Assembly (NCBI GenBank): GCA_036520315.1
Contig: DATDJZ010000029.1
Location: 1 to 5,709, forward strand
DNA length: 5,709 nt
Direction of reading: 5' to 3'
Origin: DASUPK01 sp036520315
GTDB taxonomy: Bacteria > Actinomycetota > Thermoleophilia > Solirubrobacterales > 70-9
Part shown: piece after piece, positions 1 to 5,406 of the stretch
Numbering within the stretch: position 1 is the stretch's first letter
How the letters are laid out: each line of letters starts with the position of its first letter
Made by a program: the position numbers and the translations under genes
Notes under the pieces: generated by a model
Seen by the model: the letters and a program-made list of their open reading frames with translations, nothing else
Told to the model about the DNA's origin: nothing
Database searches by the model: none

Positions 1-696
1 AACCCGGCCCAGTTCAACGAGGCGGCCGACCTGGCCGCGTACCCGCGCACCGAGGCCGCCGACGCCGCGATGGCCGAGGCCGCCGGCGTCGACATCGTGT
101 TCGCGCCCGCGCCGGACGAGGTCTACCCGGCGGGGTTCGCGACGACGGTGCGGGTGGCCGGTCCCGCACTCGGCTTCGAGGGCGAGCACCGCGGCGCGGG
201 CCACTTCGAGGGCGTCGCCACCGTCGTGCTGAAGCTGCTGCACATGACCGGCCCCGACGTCGCCTACTTCGGGCGCAAGGACGCCCAGCAGGCGCTGGTC
301 ATCCAGCGCATGGCCCGCGACCTCGACTTCCCCGTCGATATCGAGGTCCTACCCACGGTGCGCGAGGAGGACGGGATCGCGATGAGCTCGCGCAACGCCT
401 ACCTCGATCCCGAGCAGCGCGAGCGCGCCACCGCGATCGGCCGCGCGCTGCGAGCCGCCGAGCGGGCGGCCCGCGAGGGCGAGACCTCGACCAGCGCCCT
501 CGTGGAGGTCACAAGGAGAGAGCTTGGTAACGCCGGCATCGAGCCGGAGTACGTGGAGGCGCGCTCGGCCGAGGATCTCTCGCCGGTCGCCGAGCTCAAC
601 GGGCGACGAGTCCTGGTGGCGGTCGCCGCGCGGGTCGGCAGCGCGCGCCTCATCGACAACGTCGTAATCGCTCCCCCAACCACACCGGAGGCCTGA
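1..696 (+). CDS. panC: Pantothenate synthetase (pantoate--beta-alanine ligase), 5'-truncated by window edge
   Basis: This cytoplasmic enzyme condenses pantoate with beta-alanine using ATP, through a pantoyl-adenylate, as the last step of pantothenate synthesis. The frame is open from base 1, so 231 residues are visible. They begin at the family's N-P-x-Q-F motif, whose Asn and Gln bind substrate. About 60 N-terminal residues, including the HIGH-type nucleotide motif, lie outside the window. Visible family landmarks are YPRT (fragment residues 14-17), G-H-F-E-G-V (67-72), Y-F-G-R-K-D-A-Q-Q (89-97, Lys 93 and the following Gln in the active site), PTVREEDG and the KMSKS-like M-S-S-R-N. The ATG at base 70 is internal and is not the start, because recognisable PanC sequence precedes it. 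The stop TGA (694-696) overlaps the panD ATG by one base, so translation is probably coupled. Identification is firm from these motifs and the panD-panB context. Confidence 0.96.
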   Translation, partial: NPAQFNEAADLAAYPRTEAADAAMAEAAGVDIVFAPAPDEVYPAGFATTVRVAGPALGFEGEHRGAGHFEGVATVVLKLLHMTGPDVAYFGRKDAQQALVIQRMARDLDFPVDIEVLPTVREEDGIAMSSRNAYLDPEQRERATAIGRALRAAERAAREGETSTSALVEVTRRELGNAGIEPEYVEARSAEDLSPVAELNGRRVLVAVAARVGSARLIDNVVIAPPTTPEA

Positions 697-1106
697 TGCA
701 GCGTCAGATGCTCAAGTCGAAGATCCATCGCGCGACGATCACCGACTGTGACGTCGACTACGTCGGCAGCATCACCCTGGACCCCGAGCTGATGCGCCGC
801 GCGGATCTGCTGGTCAACGAGCAGGTCCACGTCTGGGACATCGACAACGGGGCCCGCTTCGTCACCTACGCGATCGAGGGCGAGCAGGGCTCGGGAACGG
901 TCCAGGTCAACGGCGCCGCGGCCCGGCTGGTCCGGACCGGCCACAAGGTGATCATCGCCAGCTTCGGAGCCTTCGACGAGAGCGACCTCGAGCGCTACTC
1001 GCCGGTGATCGTCCACGTGGACGAGAAGAACGAGGTGGTGGCGGTGGACAGCGACCCGACCGCGCTACTCGGAGGAGTCGGTCCTGAAACGGAGGCAGTG
1101 CTGTGA
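696..1106 (+). CDS. panD: Aspartate 1-decarboxylase (pyruvoyl-dependent) proenzyme
   Basis: PanD decarboxylates L-aspartate to beta-alanine, the amine half of pantothenate. The 136-residue product matches the usual family length (about 115-140). It is a self-processing proenzyme: the Gly24-Ser25 bond in Y-V-G-S-I is the expected cleavage site, with Ser25 becoming the pyruvoyl group. Tyr58 in R-F-V-T-Y-A-I sits at the position of the known proton-donor tyrosine, and Thr57 precedes it as in other family members. N-G-A-A-A-R and V-I-I-A-S-F are further family blocks. The ATG at 696 was chosen because it puts Gly-Ser and Tyr at the same numbers as in the E. coli enzyme. GGAGG at 687-691 lies only 4 nt upstream. 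The gene overlaps the panC stop by 1 nt and the panB start by 4 nt (GTGA). The last 20 or so residues are variable and not needed for the fold. Confidence 0.97.
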   Translation: MQRQMLKSKIHRATITDCDVDYVGSITLDPELMRRADLLVNEQVHVWDIDNGARFVTYAIEGEQGSGTVQVNGAAARLVRTGHKVIIASFGAFDESDLERYSPVIVHVDEKNEVVAVDSDPTALLGGVGPETEAVL

Positions 1107-2026
1107 GCACTCATCCCCCAGAGAGGCAAGAGCCGCAGCGGCGCGAGCCCGTCACCCTGCCGAGGCTTGCCGAGATGAAGCAAGCCGGCGATCCGATCGT
1201 GATGGTCACCGCCTACGACTATCCCTCCGCACAGATCGTCGACGAGGCCGGAGTGGACATCGTGCTGGTCGGCGATACCGCGGCCATGGTGGTCCTCGGC
1301 TACGACGCGACCACCCCGGTCGGCATGGAGGAGATGCTGATGATGGCCGGGGCCGTCCGGCGCGGCCTGGAGCACCCGCTGCTGATCGGCGATATGCCGT
1401 TCGGCTCCTACGAGGCCTCGAACGAGCAGGCGATCGAGAACGCCCAGCGTTTCGTCAAGGAGGCGGGCTGCGCCGCCGTCAAGCTGGAGCGCGGAGGGGC
1501 CTCCGTGGATCGGGCCCGAGCGATCGTCCGCTCCGGGATCCCCGTGATGGGTCACGTCGGATTGACCCCGCAGACGGCCACCGCCCTCGGCGGCTTCAAG
1601 GCGCAGGGGCGCACCGCCGAGGCTGCGGCGAAGCTCACCGAGGAGGCCCTCGCGCTGCAGTCGGTGGGCTGTTTCGCCATCGTCTTCGAGGCGATTCCGG
1701 CGGCGGTGACCGAGGCGCTGGTGCCGAAGCTCGAGATCCCCGTCATCGGGATCGGCGCCGGCCCGGCGACCGACGGGCAGGTGCTCGTCCTGCACGACCT
1801 GCTCGGGGTGTACGCGGGCCACACGCCGAAATTCGTCAAGCACTTCGCCCATATCCGCGAGGAATCACTGAAGGGCGTGCGCACATACACCGAGGAGGTC
1901 CGGGCCCGGCGCTTCCCCGACGACGAAGAGCACACCTACTCGATCCCGCAGGAGGAGCTCGAGGAGTTCGCCCGCTACCTCGAGGAGGAGGCGCTCGTCG
2001 GCACGGACACCCCCTGGGACTGGTAG
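1103..2026 (+). CDS. panB: 3-methyl-2-oxobutanoate hydroxymethyltransferase (ketopantoate hydroxymethyltransferase)
   Basis: PanB transfers a hydroxymethyl group from 5,10-methylene-tetrahydrofolate to 2-oxoisovalerate, giving ketopantoate, the first committed pantothenate step. The protein is a 307-residue TIM-barrel enzyme. Landmarks are MVTAYDYPSA (34-43), VGDTAAM with metal ligand Asp58, IGDMPFGSY with Asp97, VKLERGG with Glu129, GHVGLTPQ (150-157), Glu196 in V-F-E-A-I-P as the expected catalytic base, and GIGAGPATDGQVLV (216-229). The GTG start at 1103 has GGAGG at 1091-1095, 7 nt away, and overlaps the panD stop as GTGA. It leaves about 15 variable residues before the conserved core. 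The family region matching the E. coli C terminus ends near EEHTY (275-279). A Glu-rich tail of about 28 residues, ending in PWDW, follows. A ketopantoate reductase (panE) is not in the window. Confidence 0.97.
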   Translation: MSTHPPERQEPQRREPVTLPRLAEMKQAGDPIVMVTAYDYPSAQIVDEAGVDIVLVGDTAAMVVLGYDATTPVGMEEMLMMAGAVRRGLEHPLLIGDMPFGSYEASNEQAIENAQRFVKEAGCAAVKLERGGASVDRARAIVRSGIPVMGHVGLTPQTATALGGFKAQGRTAEAAAKLTEEALALQSVGCFAIVFEAIPAAVTEALVPKLEIPVIGIGAGPATDGQVLVLHDLLGVYAGHTPKFVKHFAHIREESLKGVRTYTEEVRARRFPDDEEHTYSIPQEELEEFARYLEEEALVGTDTPWDW

Positions 2027-2115
2027 CGGGGATTCACCGCGGTAACCGCGTCGCTCTCCGAGTGTAGGTTAGTTGCAATTAGCACTATCCCTCTGCTCGC
2101 ACTAGGAGGTGAGCG
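2027..2115 (+). promoter_or_regulatory. Leader and presumed promoter region of the DUF378 gene
   Basis: This 89-nt gap separates panB from the DUF378 gene. It starts with a small perfect hairpin (CGCGG 2038-2042, loop TAA, CCGCG 2046-2050) with no T-run, too weak to call a terminator with confidence. An AT-richer island follows (about 2061-2090, with TAGGTT, TTGCAA and CACTAT), unlike the GC-rich surroundings. This is where a promoter would be expected, but no -35/-10 pair with good spacing can be assigned. A perfect SD, AGGAGGT at 2104-2110, lies 5 nt before the ATG at 2116 and fixes that start. Confidence 0.4.
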
Positions 2116-2352
2116 ATGGAGATGCTGAGAAGGTTCGAGCCGCTGGTTCTCTTCCTGATGATCCTCGGCGCCCTCAACTGGGGCATCGTCGGTCTCACGG
2201 ACGGCGACACCAACGTGCTCTCCGATGTCTTCGGAAGCGGCACCCTGACCAACGTCATCTACGTGGTGATCGGTGTCGCGGGGCTATTCGCGATCCCGAG
2301 GCTGCTCGGCGCGCTTCACATCGGCGCCGGTCCGCACCCACGCGGCACGTAA
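2116..2352 (+). CDS. DUF378 family two-helix membrane protein
   Basis: This 78-residue inner-membrane protein has no known function. It has two predicted membrane segments (about residues 9-27 and 46-65). The first ends in the family signature G-A-L-N-W-G-I-V-G-L (18-27). The second reads Y-V-V-I-G-V-A-G-L-F-A-I, also typical of DUF378. A short polar loop (28-45) joins them, and a Gly/Pro-rich tail with no further domain follows. The size and two-helix layout match the family, whose members are usually 60-80 residues. An overlapping frame starts at 2109, but the ATG at 2116 has the perfect SD and gives the conserved protein. The gene shares the pan operon's strand but sits 89 nt downstream with its own AT-rich leader, so it is more likely an independent gene than part of the vitamin pathway. 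A strong hairpin follows it. Confidence 0.9.
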   Translation: MEMLRRFEPLVLFLMILGALNWGIVGLTDGDTNVLSDVFGSGTLTNVIYVVIGVAGLFAIPRLLGALHIGAGPHPRGT

Positions 2353-2376
2353 GCGACAGGACGCGCTGACTCAAAT

Positions 2377-2404
2377 CCGAGCCGGGCCCCAGGGCCCGGT
2401 TCGG
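2377..2404. terminator. Strong GC hairpin between convergent genes, probable bidirectional terminator
   Basis: A 12-bp stem is formed by 2377-2388 and 2393-2404 with one G-T pair (2381/2400) and a CCAG loop. It lies 24 nt after the DUF378 stop and immediately next to the minus-strand PAP2 stop (2407-2405), exactly where both converging transcripts should end. The T-run is poor: on the minus strand ATTTGAG follows, and on the plus strand there is almost none. Termination is therefore inferred mainly from stem strength and position. Confidence 0.6.
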
Positions 2405-2986
2405 CTATCTGGGGGGACGAAGGGTCCATGCCGTGCGGTCGATACACGCACCGGTCAGCTCGCTCAGGGCCATCCCGGCCGCCGCGCCCACGATCACATC
2501 GAGCGGATAGTGGACCCCGGTATGGACGCGGGAGTAGCCGACGAGGGCCGCCAGCAGATACAGCGGCGGCCCGGTCCAGGGGAGCTCGCGGCCCGCCCCC
2601 GTCGCGAATGCGAAGGCGGCCGCGGTATGGCCCGAGGGAAACGAGCGAGTCGTCGGCATCTTGACGCGCGCTCGTCCGACCGTGAACAGCCTCTTCCGAT
2701 CGGGTCGCTGCCGTCGCGTGAGCGGCTTGAAGACGAGGTTGACGACCGCCGCCGTGACGCCGACGGAGGCCATTCCCCTCAACGCCGCGCGGGTGCCCTT
2801 CGGGCCCCCGGCCAGTGCGAGTACAAGCGCGAGCCCGATCGAGATCCGCGAGTAGTTCGCGGCCTGGGAGAGCCGGGCGAGCGCCACGTCGAGCGCAGGC
2901 GTGCGGGTGTCCGCCACCGCCCGGTAGACCGCCAGGTCGAGGCGCTCGACGTCGGCCAGGGCGCGCCCCGCCCTCCCGGATCTCAC
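2405..2986 (-). CDS. PAP2 superfamily lipid phosphatase (phosphatidic acid phosphatase type 2)
   Basis: This 193-residue integral membrane phosphatase is expected to remove phosphate from phosphatidic acid, undecaprenyl pyrophosphate or a similar lipid phosphate. All three signature motifs are intact: K-x6-R-P (Lys87 to Pro95), P-S-G-H (117-120, His120 catalytic) and S-R-x5-H-x3-D (Ser152 to Asp163, His159 nucleophile). Membrane segments are visible around 48-60, 72-86, 121-132, 140-151 and 163-178. The frame is open far upstream (to 3622), but that part only shadows the kinase and amphi-Trp genes. The GTG at 2986 was chosen because it overlaps the amphi-Trp stop as GTGA and leaves the typical N terminus (L-D-L-A-V-Y-R, then P-A-L-D). 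No clear SD precedes it, which suggests translational coupling. It is the last gene of its operon. The exact substrate cannot be read from the sequence. Confidence 0.93.
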   Translation of the reverse strand: MRSGRAGRALADVERLDLAVYRAVADTRTPALDVALARLSQAANYSRISIGLALVLALAGGPKGTRAALRGMASVGVTAAVVNLVFKPLTRRQRPDRKRLFTVGRARVKMPTTRSFPSGHTAAAFAFATGAGRELPWTGPPLYLLAALVGYSRVHTGVHYPLDVIVGAAAGMALSELTGACIDRTAWTLRPPR

Positions 2987-3201
2987 CAGGTCAGCTCGAT
3001 CTCCAGCTCGCGCTCGTCGGTCTCCAGCTCGAGCTCGACCTTGACGTGGACCTCGTCCGGGACGTGGACCTTGAACTGCATGCCGCCGCGCTCGAACTCG
3101 ATGTCGTTGTTCTGGGCCAACTTGTCTGCGAACGTTCGCAGCCGAGCCGCGGCCTCTTCCCGCGACATGGTCTCCTTCGTCTCGACCTCCAGAATGTCCA
3201 T
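2983..3201 (-). CDS. Amphi-Trp domain protein
   Basis: This 72-residue protein consists of a single amphi-Trp domain. An N-terminal helical half (about 12-32, M-S-R-E-E-A-A-A-R-L-R-T-F-A-D-K-L) is followed by G-G-M-Q-F-K-V-H-V-P and then alternating charged and hydrophobic residues (51-70), the amphipathic strand pattern that names the family. The protein ends in Trp72 as its last residue. The function is unknown; family members are small and often sit beside membrane or lipid genes. The ATG at 3201 was chosen over an upstream in-frame ATG at 3453 because AAGGAG (3207-3212) lies 5 nt away, the start overlaps the kinase stop by one base (TGATG), and the upstream extension is a basic, low-quality shadow of the kinase gene. 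The stop overlaps the PAP2 GTG. Its position between kinase and phosphatase suggests a role at the membrane with them (inference). Confidence 0.9.
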   Translation of the reverse strand: MDILEVETKETMSREEAAARLRTFADKLAQNNDIEFERGGMQFKVHVPDEVHVKVELELETDERELEIELTW

Positions 3202-4502
3202 CACGTCTCCTTTGTCTGTGGTGTGCGCCCGGCCGCGATCTCGACCAGTGCACGGGTGCCGTCCAGGGCTGTTTCGGGGATGGCTGCGGATGGAGAGGCC
3301 CCGGGGTGCTTCGGGGAAACTCGCACGCGGAGGACGCCGGGCTTGATCCGGAAACGCAGCGGCGGGTCGAGCGTGACCGCCTCGCCGTCGATGCCGGCCG
3401 GAACGGCATGGTCGGCGTGCACCTCGAACTCGGCTGCCGTCCACTCGCGCCACGGCCGTTGCACGAGGCGGCCCTGCCCGCTCCCCGTCGGCGCCGAGAC
3501 AACCGTGATTCCGAGCAGCCCGTCGTCGATCCGCGGGCGCGTGCCCGACCCCACGGCCCTCCCGAGCCGGTAGCGGTTGTTCGAGACAAGCACGGCGGCC
3601 CCCGAGCGGTGCTCGTGGCCACCGGGGCCCAGCCAGGCGAGATCGAGCCCGCTTCCCTCCGATCCCAGCATCTCGGGCACTGTGTCCAGGATCGTGCGCA
3701 GCTTCGCCTCCCGATAGCCGGGGTTCTGGACCGCCTCCGCGTAGAGCCCGAGCGAGACGTTGTTGACGAAGACGCGGCCGTTCACCTCTGCCAGGTCGAC
3801 GCGGCGCTCCCCCCCGTCGACGAACGCGTCCAGGGCACCGACGACGTCATTGCGGTCAATGCCGAGATCGAGGGCGAAGTGGTTTCGCGTCCCCGCGGGC
3901 ACACACGCGTAGGGGAGATCCAAGTCCGCGGCGATCGCCGCCACGACCGCCTGTGAGCCGTCCCCGCCGGCCATCGCCAGCGCGTCCGCGCCATCGGCGA
4001 CTGCTTTCTCGACCAGCTCGCCGAGATCATCGCCACGAGCCAGCTCGATCGGCTCGATGCCACGGGCCCGAGCCTCATCGGCGAGCGCGAATCGCTCCGC
4101 CTTTCCCCCGCCAGACTTCGGGTTGTAGAAGAGCACGGGTCGCTCCGGCGGGGGGGCGGCTGGCAGTGACACCCTTCTCCTGAACACCGCACGCGCCAAC
4201 GCCAGGCTCGCCGTCAAGCCAACGCCGATCAATATGGCCTCCGCGAGGTGATCCCCATCTGTCAGCAGGAGCACGACCGGCACGGCGAGTGCGACCAGCG
4301 CCACTCCGAGCGACGCCAGGCGGGCGACGCCGCGGCGCAGTAGCCCGTACCAGCCGACCGCCAGAGCAGCCGCCACACAGCCGAGCACGATCAGGCCGCG
4401 AGGGAACTGCTGGAACACGACGTAGAGGGCCAGGAGCAACGTCCCGGCCCCGAGCACGAGCGCGAGGCCGGCCGCTGCCCTGCGTCGACTACTCGAGCGC
4501 AT
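3201..4502 (-). CDS. Membrane-anchored diacylglycerol/lipid kinase (DAGK catalytic domain)
   Basis: This 433-residue protein is expected to phosphorylate diacylglycerol or a related lipid alcohol with ATP at the cytoplasmic membrane face. The N terminus carries four hydrophobic segments (about 9-30, 36-55, 62-81, 87-106), followed by a basic/proline linker. The soluble kinase domain begins at P-V-L-F-Y-N-P-K-S-G-G-G-K (122-134). The nucleotide motif G-G-D-G-S (179-183) and the P-A-G-T-R-N-H-F-A-L-D-L-G-I block (202-215) are diagnostic of the DAGK/DgkB/YegS superfamily. V-F-V-N-N-V-S-L-G-L-Y-A (244-255) and I-D-G-E-A-V-T-L (371-378) belong to its C-terminal beta-sandwich. The last 35 or so residues are variable. 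GAGG at 4511-4514, 8 nt from the ATG, includes part of the preceding gene's TAG. The stop overlaps the amphi-Trp ATG by one base. The lipid substrate is unproven; ceramide- or sphingosine-type substrates are possible for this superfamily. Confidence 0.93.
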   Translation of the reverse strand: MRSSSRRRAAAGLALVLGAGTLLLALYVVFQQFPRGLIVLGCVAAALAVGWYGLLRRGVARLASLGVALVALAVPVVLLLTDGDHLAEAILIGVGLTASLALARAVFRRRVSLPAAPPPERPVLFYNPKSGGGKAERFALADEARARGIEPIELARGDDLGELVEKAVADGADALAMAGGDGSQAVVAAIAADLDLPYACVPAGTRNHFALDLGIDRNDVVGALDAFVDGGERRVDLAEVNGRVFVNNVSLGLYAEAVQNPGYREAKLRTILDTVPEMLGSEGSGLDLAWLGPGGHEHRSGAAVLVSNNRYRLGRAVGSGTRPRIDDGLLGITVVSAPTGSGQGRLVQRPWREWTAAEFEVHADHAVPAGIDGEAVTLDPPLRFRIKPGVLRVRVSPKHPGASPSAAIPETALDGTRALVEIAAGRTPQTKET

Positions 4503-4513
4503 TCGGCGAACCT

Positions 4514-4798
4514 CTAGATCCCGAGCAGCTGCTTCTTCTTCGCCTCGAAGTCGTCTGCGCTGATCACGCCCTCGTCGCGAAGCTTGGCGAGCTTCTCGAG
4601 CTCGGCGGTGTAGTCGGCTTCGGCCGGCGCCGCCTGAGCCGCCGGCGCTGCCGGCGCCGCCTGCTGCTCATCGCCGGCCTGATCCTGCCCGGCCCATTTC
4701 TGCTCCTGGTGGTGCCTCACTCTGCCCGCGACTCCAGCGGCGACGCCGACGCGCGCCGCCCCGCGGACCAATCCGGGTCCTCGTCGAACCAATGGCAT
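4514..4798 (-). CDS. SHOCT domain-containing small protein
   Basis: This 94-residue protein has a C-terminal SHOCT (short C-terminal) domain at 63-94: Y-T-A-E-L-E-K-L-A-K-L-R-D-E-G-V-I-S, then D-D-F-E-A-K-K-K-Q-L-L. The N terminus is basic, with a short Gly/Ala/Val stretch (about 8-26) that is too weak for a confident membrane helix. A Gln/His-rich segment (29-46) and an Ala/Pro linker (47-62) follow. The SHOCT domain is thought to mediate oligomerisation or anchoring; no enzymatic residues are seen. The start at 4798 has a perfect AAGGAGG (4806-4812) 7 nt upstream. An in-frame ATG at 4885 is rejected because its extension overlaps the DUF6325 gene and reads as basic, Ser-rich sequence. It lies 19 nt after DUF6325 and 11 nt before the kinase, so it is probably co-transcribed with both. 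Confidence 0.9.
   Translation of the reverse strand: MPLVRRGPGLVRGAARVGVAAGVAGRVRHHQEQKWAGQDQAGDEQQAAPAAPAAQAAPAEADYTAELEKLAKLRDEGVISADDFEAKKKQLLGI
4623..4663 (-). repeat. Short direct repeat coding the Ala/Pro linker of the SHOCT protein
   Basis: The 14-base unit GCCGGCGCCGCCTG (plus-strand sense) occurs at 4623-4636 and again, identically, at 4650-4663. The offset is 27 bases, exactly nine codons. A related GCCGGCGCT lies between them. On the coding strand this gives the repeated Q-A-A-P-A linker. It is probably replication-slippage expansion of a disordered linker. Confidence 0.75.
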
Positions 4799-4817
4799 CT
4801 TCAGTCCTCCTTCGTTG

Positions 4818-5258
4818 TCAGGCGTTCGCCAGGGCCCACTCGCGCGCCGCGACGACGACCTCGTGCGGGACCCGGTCGTAGTCATAGAGCTCGCCCCCGG
4901 CGTCTCGAATCGCAGCCGCCACCGGCTTCGCCCAGAGGTTCTCCCAGACCAGCAGTGCGGCCGAGGAGTTCGGGTCGAGCTCCTCCCCGGCGGCCATCAG
5001 GTCCTCCTCGTTGAACAATCCGCCCGACGTCGCTCCGAGATTCTCGAGCCCCTCCCGCACATCGGGGTCGAGGTCGCTGAGCTCGAAGGCGGCGACGTCG
5101 CCGCTCTCATCCTTTCCCACGAACGCGATGTCGATGATCCGAATCGTCCCCGCCTCCACGAGGTCGCCCAGCGCGGGCGCGATCTCCCCCCGGAACCGGT
5201 TCCCCGGGAAGGCGACGATCAGGTACTCGACCGGACCGATGTCAGCAGCGTCTGTCAT
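4818..5258 (-). CDS. DUF6325 family protein
   Basis: This 146-residue protein has no predicted membrane segment and no known function. It begins with G-P-V-E-Y-L-I-V-A-F-P-G-N-R-F (8-22), followed by a helix and I-R-I-I-D-I-A-F-V-G-K-D (39-50). An acidic middle region, S-S-A-A-L-L-V-W-E-N-L-W-A (98-110) and a closing R-V-P-H-E-V-V-V-A-A (129-138) complete it. This layout resembles DUF6325 and, more distantly, DUF1269-like proteins built from a duplicated ferredoxin-like unit. The start ATG at 5258 is supported by GGAGG (5265-5269) 6 nt upstream. An earlier in-frame ATG at 5300 would add 14 residues without an SD. The start overlaps, as ATGA, the stop of a relic reading frame just upstream. 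The SHOCT gene follows 19 nt later; from memory such pairs are common in actinobacterial genomes, which suggests a shared, unknown role. Confidence 0.85.
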   Translation of the reverse strand: MTDAADIGPVEYLIVAFPGNRFRGEIAPALGDLVEAGTIRIIDIAFVGKDESGDVAAFELSDLDPDVREGLENLGATSGGLFNEEDLMAAGEELDPNSSAALLVWENLWAKPVAAAIRDAGGELYDYDRVPHEVVVAAREWALANA

Positions 5259-5400
5259 CTCTCGCCTCCGAAGCGGGAGCGCAGCGAGGAGCTCCAGCAC
5301 TCCGACGCGGTCTCCCAGGTCTCGTTTGGAAAGCCCTTGATCGCCTGTCTCGCAGGAACTCGACGCCGACGATCGAGAGTGCGATCAGAAGAAGTGCAGT
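5255..5400 (-). pseudogene. Frameshifted relic of a second copy of the upstream membrane protein's C-terminal tail
   Basis: This gap would usually be called intergenic, but its minus strand reads T-A-L-L-L-I-A-L-S-I-V-G-V-E-F-L-R (5400 to about 5350). After a one-base loss it continues in another frame as R-Q-A-I-K-G-F-P-N-E-T-W-E-T, running to a TGA at 5257-5255. The intact gene just upstream ends with V-V-L-V-L-I-G-L-A-V-W-G-V-E-I-L-R-R-Q-T-A-R-E-F-P-D, the same pattern, and CGCAGG-A-x-CTCGACGCC is shared at 5351-5367 and 5471-5487, an offset of exactly 120 bases. Divergence is large, so this looks like the remaining tail of a tandem paralogue, not a recent duplication. It lacks a start, since the stop of the intact copy precedes it in frame. 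Its final TGA overlaps the DUF6325 ATG. Confidence 0.65.
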
Positions 5401-5406
5401 GGGCGG

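Noticed and set aside
265..291. G-R-K-D in PanC instead of the E. coli-type G-E-K-D
   Set aside because: The residue before the essential Lys varies among PanC families, and the Lys, Asp and Gln residues are intact, so no loss of function is implied.
399..1852. Minus-strand open frames opposite panC, panD and panB
   Set aside because: They are antisense to three well-recognised enzymes, show no domain pattern, and reflect GC-rich third-position bias.
2038..2050. Hairpin CGCGG-TAA-CCGCG as terminator of the pan operon
   Set aside because: The stem is only 5 bp and no T-run follows; it may be chance in GC-rich sequence.
2079..2105. TTAGCACT resembling the left half of a CIRCE heat-shock operator
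   Set aside because: The matching right half GAGTGCTAA is not present at the expected 9-base spacing, so it is a chance half-site.
2983..3453. Amphi-Trp protein extended to a 156-residue form
   Set aside because: The added 84 residues shadow the kinase C terminus, while the ATG at 3201 has a strong SD and a TGATG junction.
2273..3573. Long plus-strand open frames (for example 2273-3346 and 2815-3573)
   Set aside because: They lie antisense to PAP2, amphi-Trp and the kinase, read as Arg/Ser/Pro-rich sequence without motifs, and are typical shadows in GC-rich DNA.
2405..3622. PAP2 as a 405-residue protein starting at 3622
   Set aside because: The first 212 residues overlap the kinase and amphi-Trp genes in another frame and are low-quality Arg/Pro-rich sequence; the GTGA overlap at 2986 is a better start.
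3953..5014. Plus-strand frames 3953-4183 and 4289-5014 as possible small genes
   Set aside because: Both are antisense to the kinase, SHOCT and DUF6325 genes, Arg/Pro-rich, and without an SD or domain pattern.
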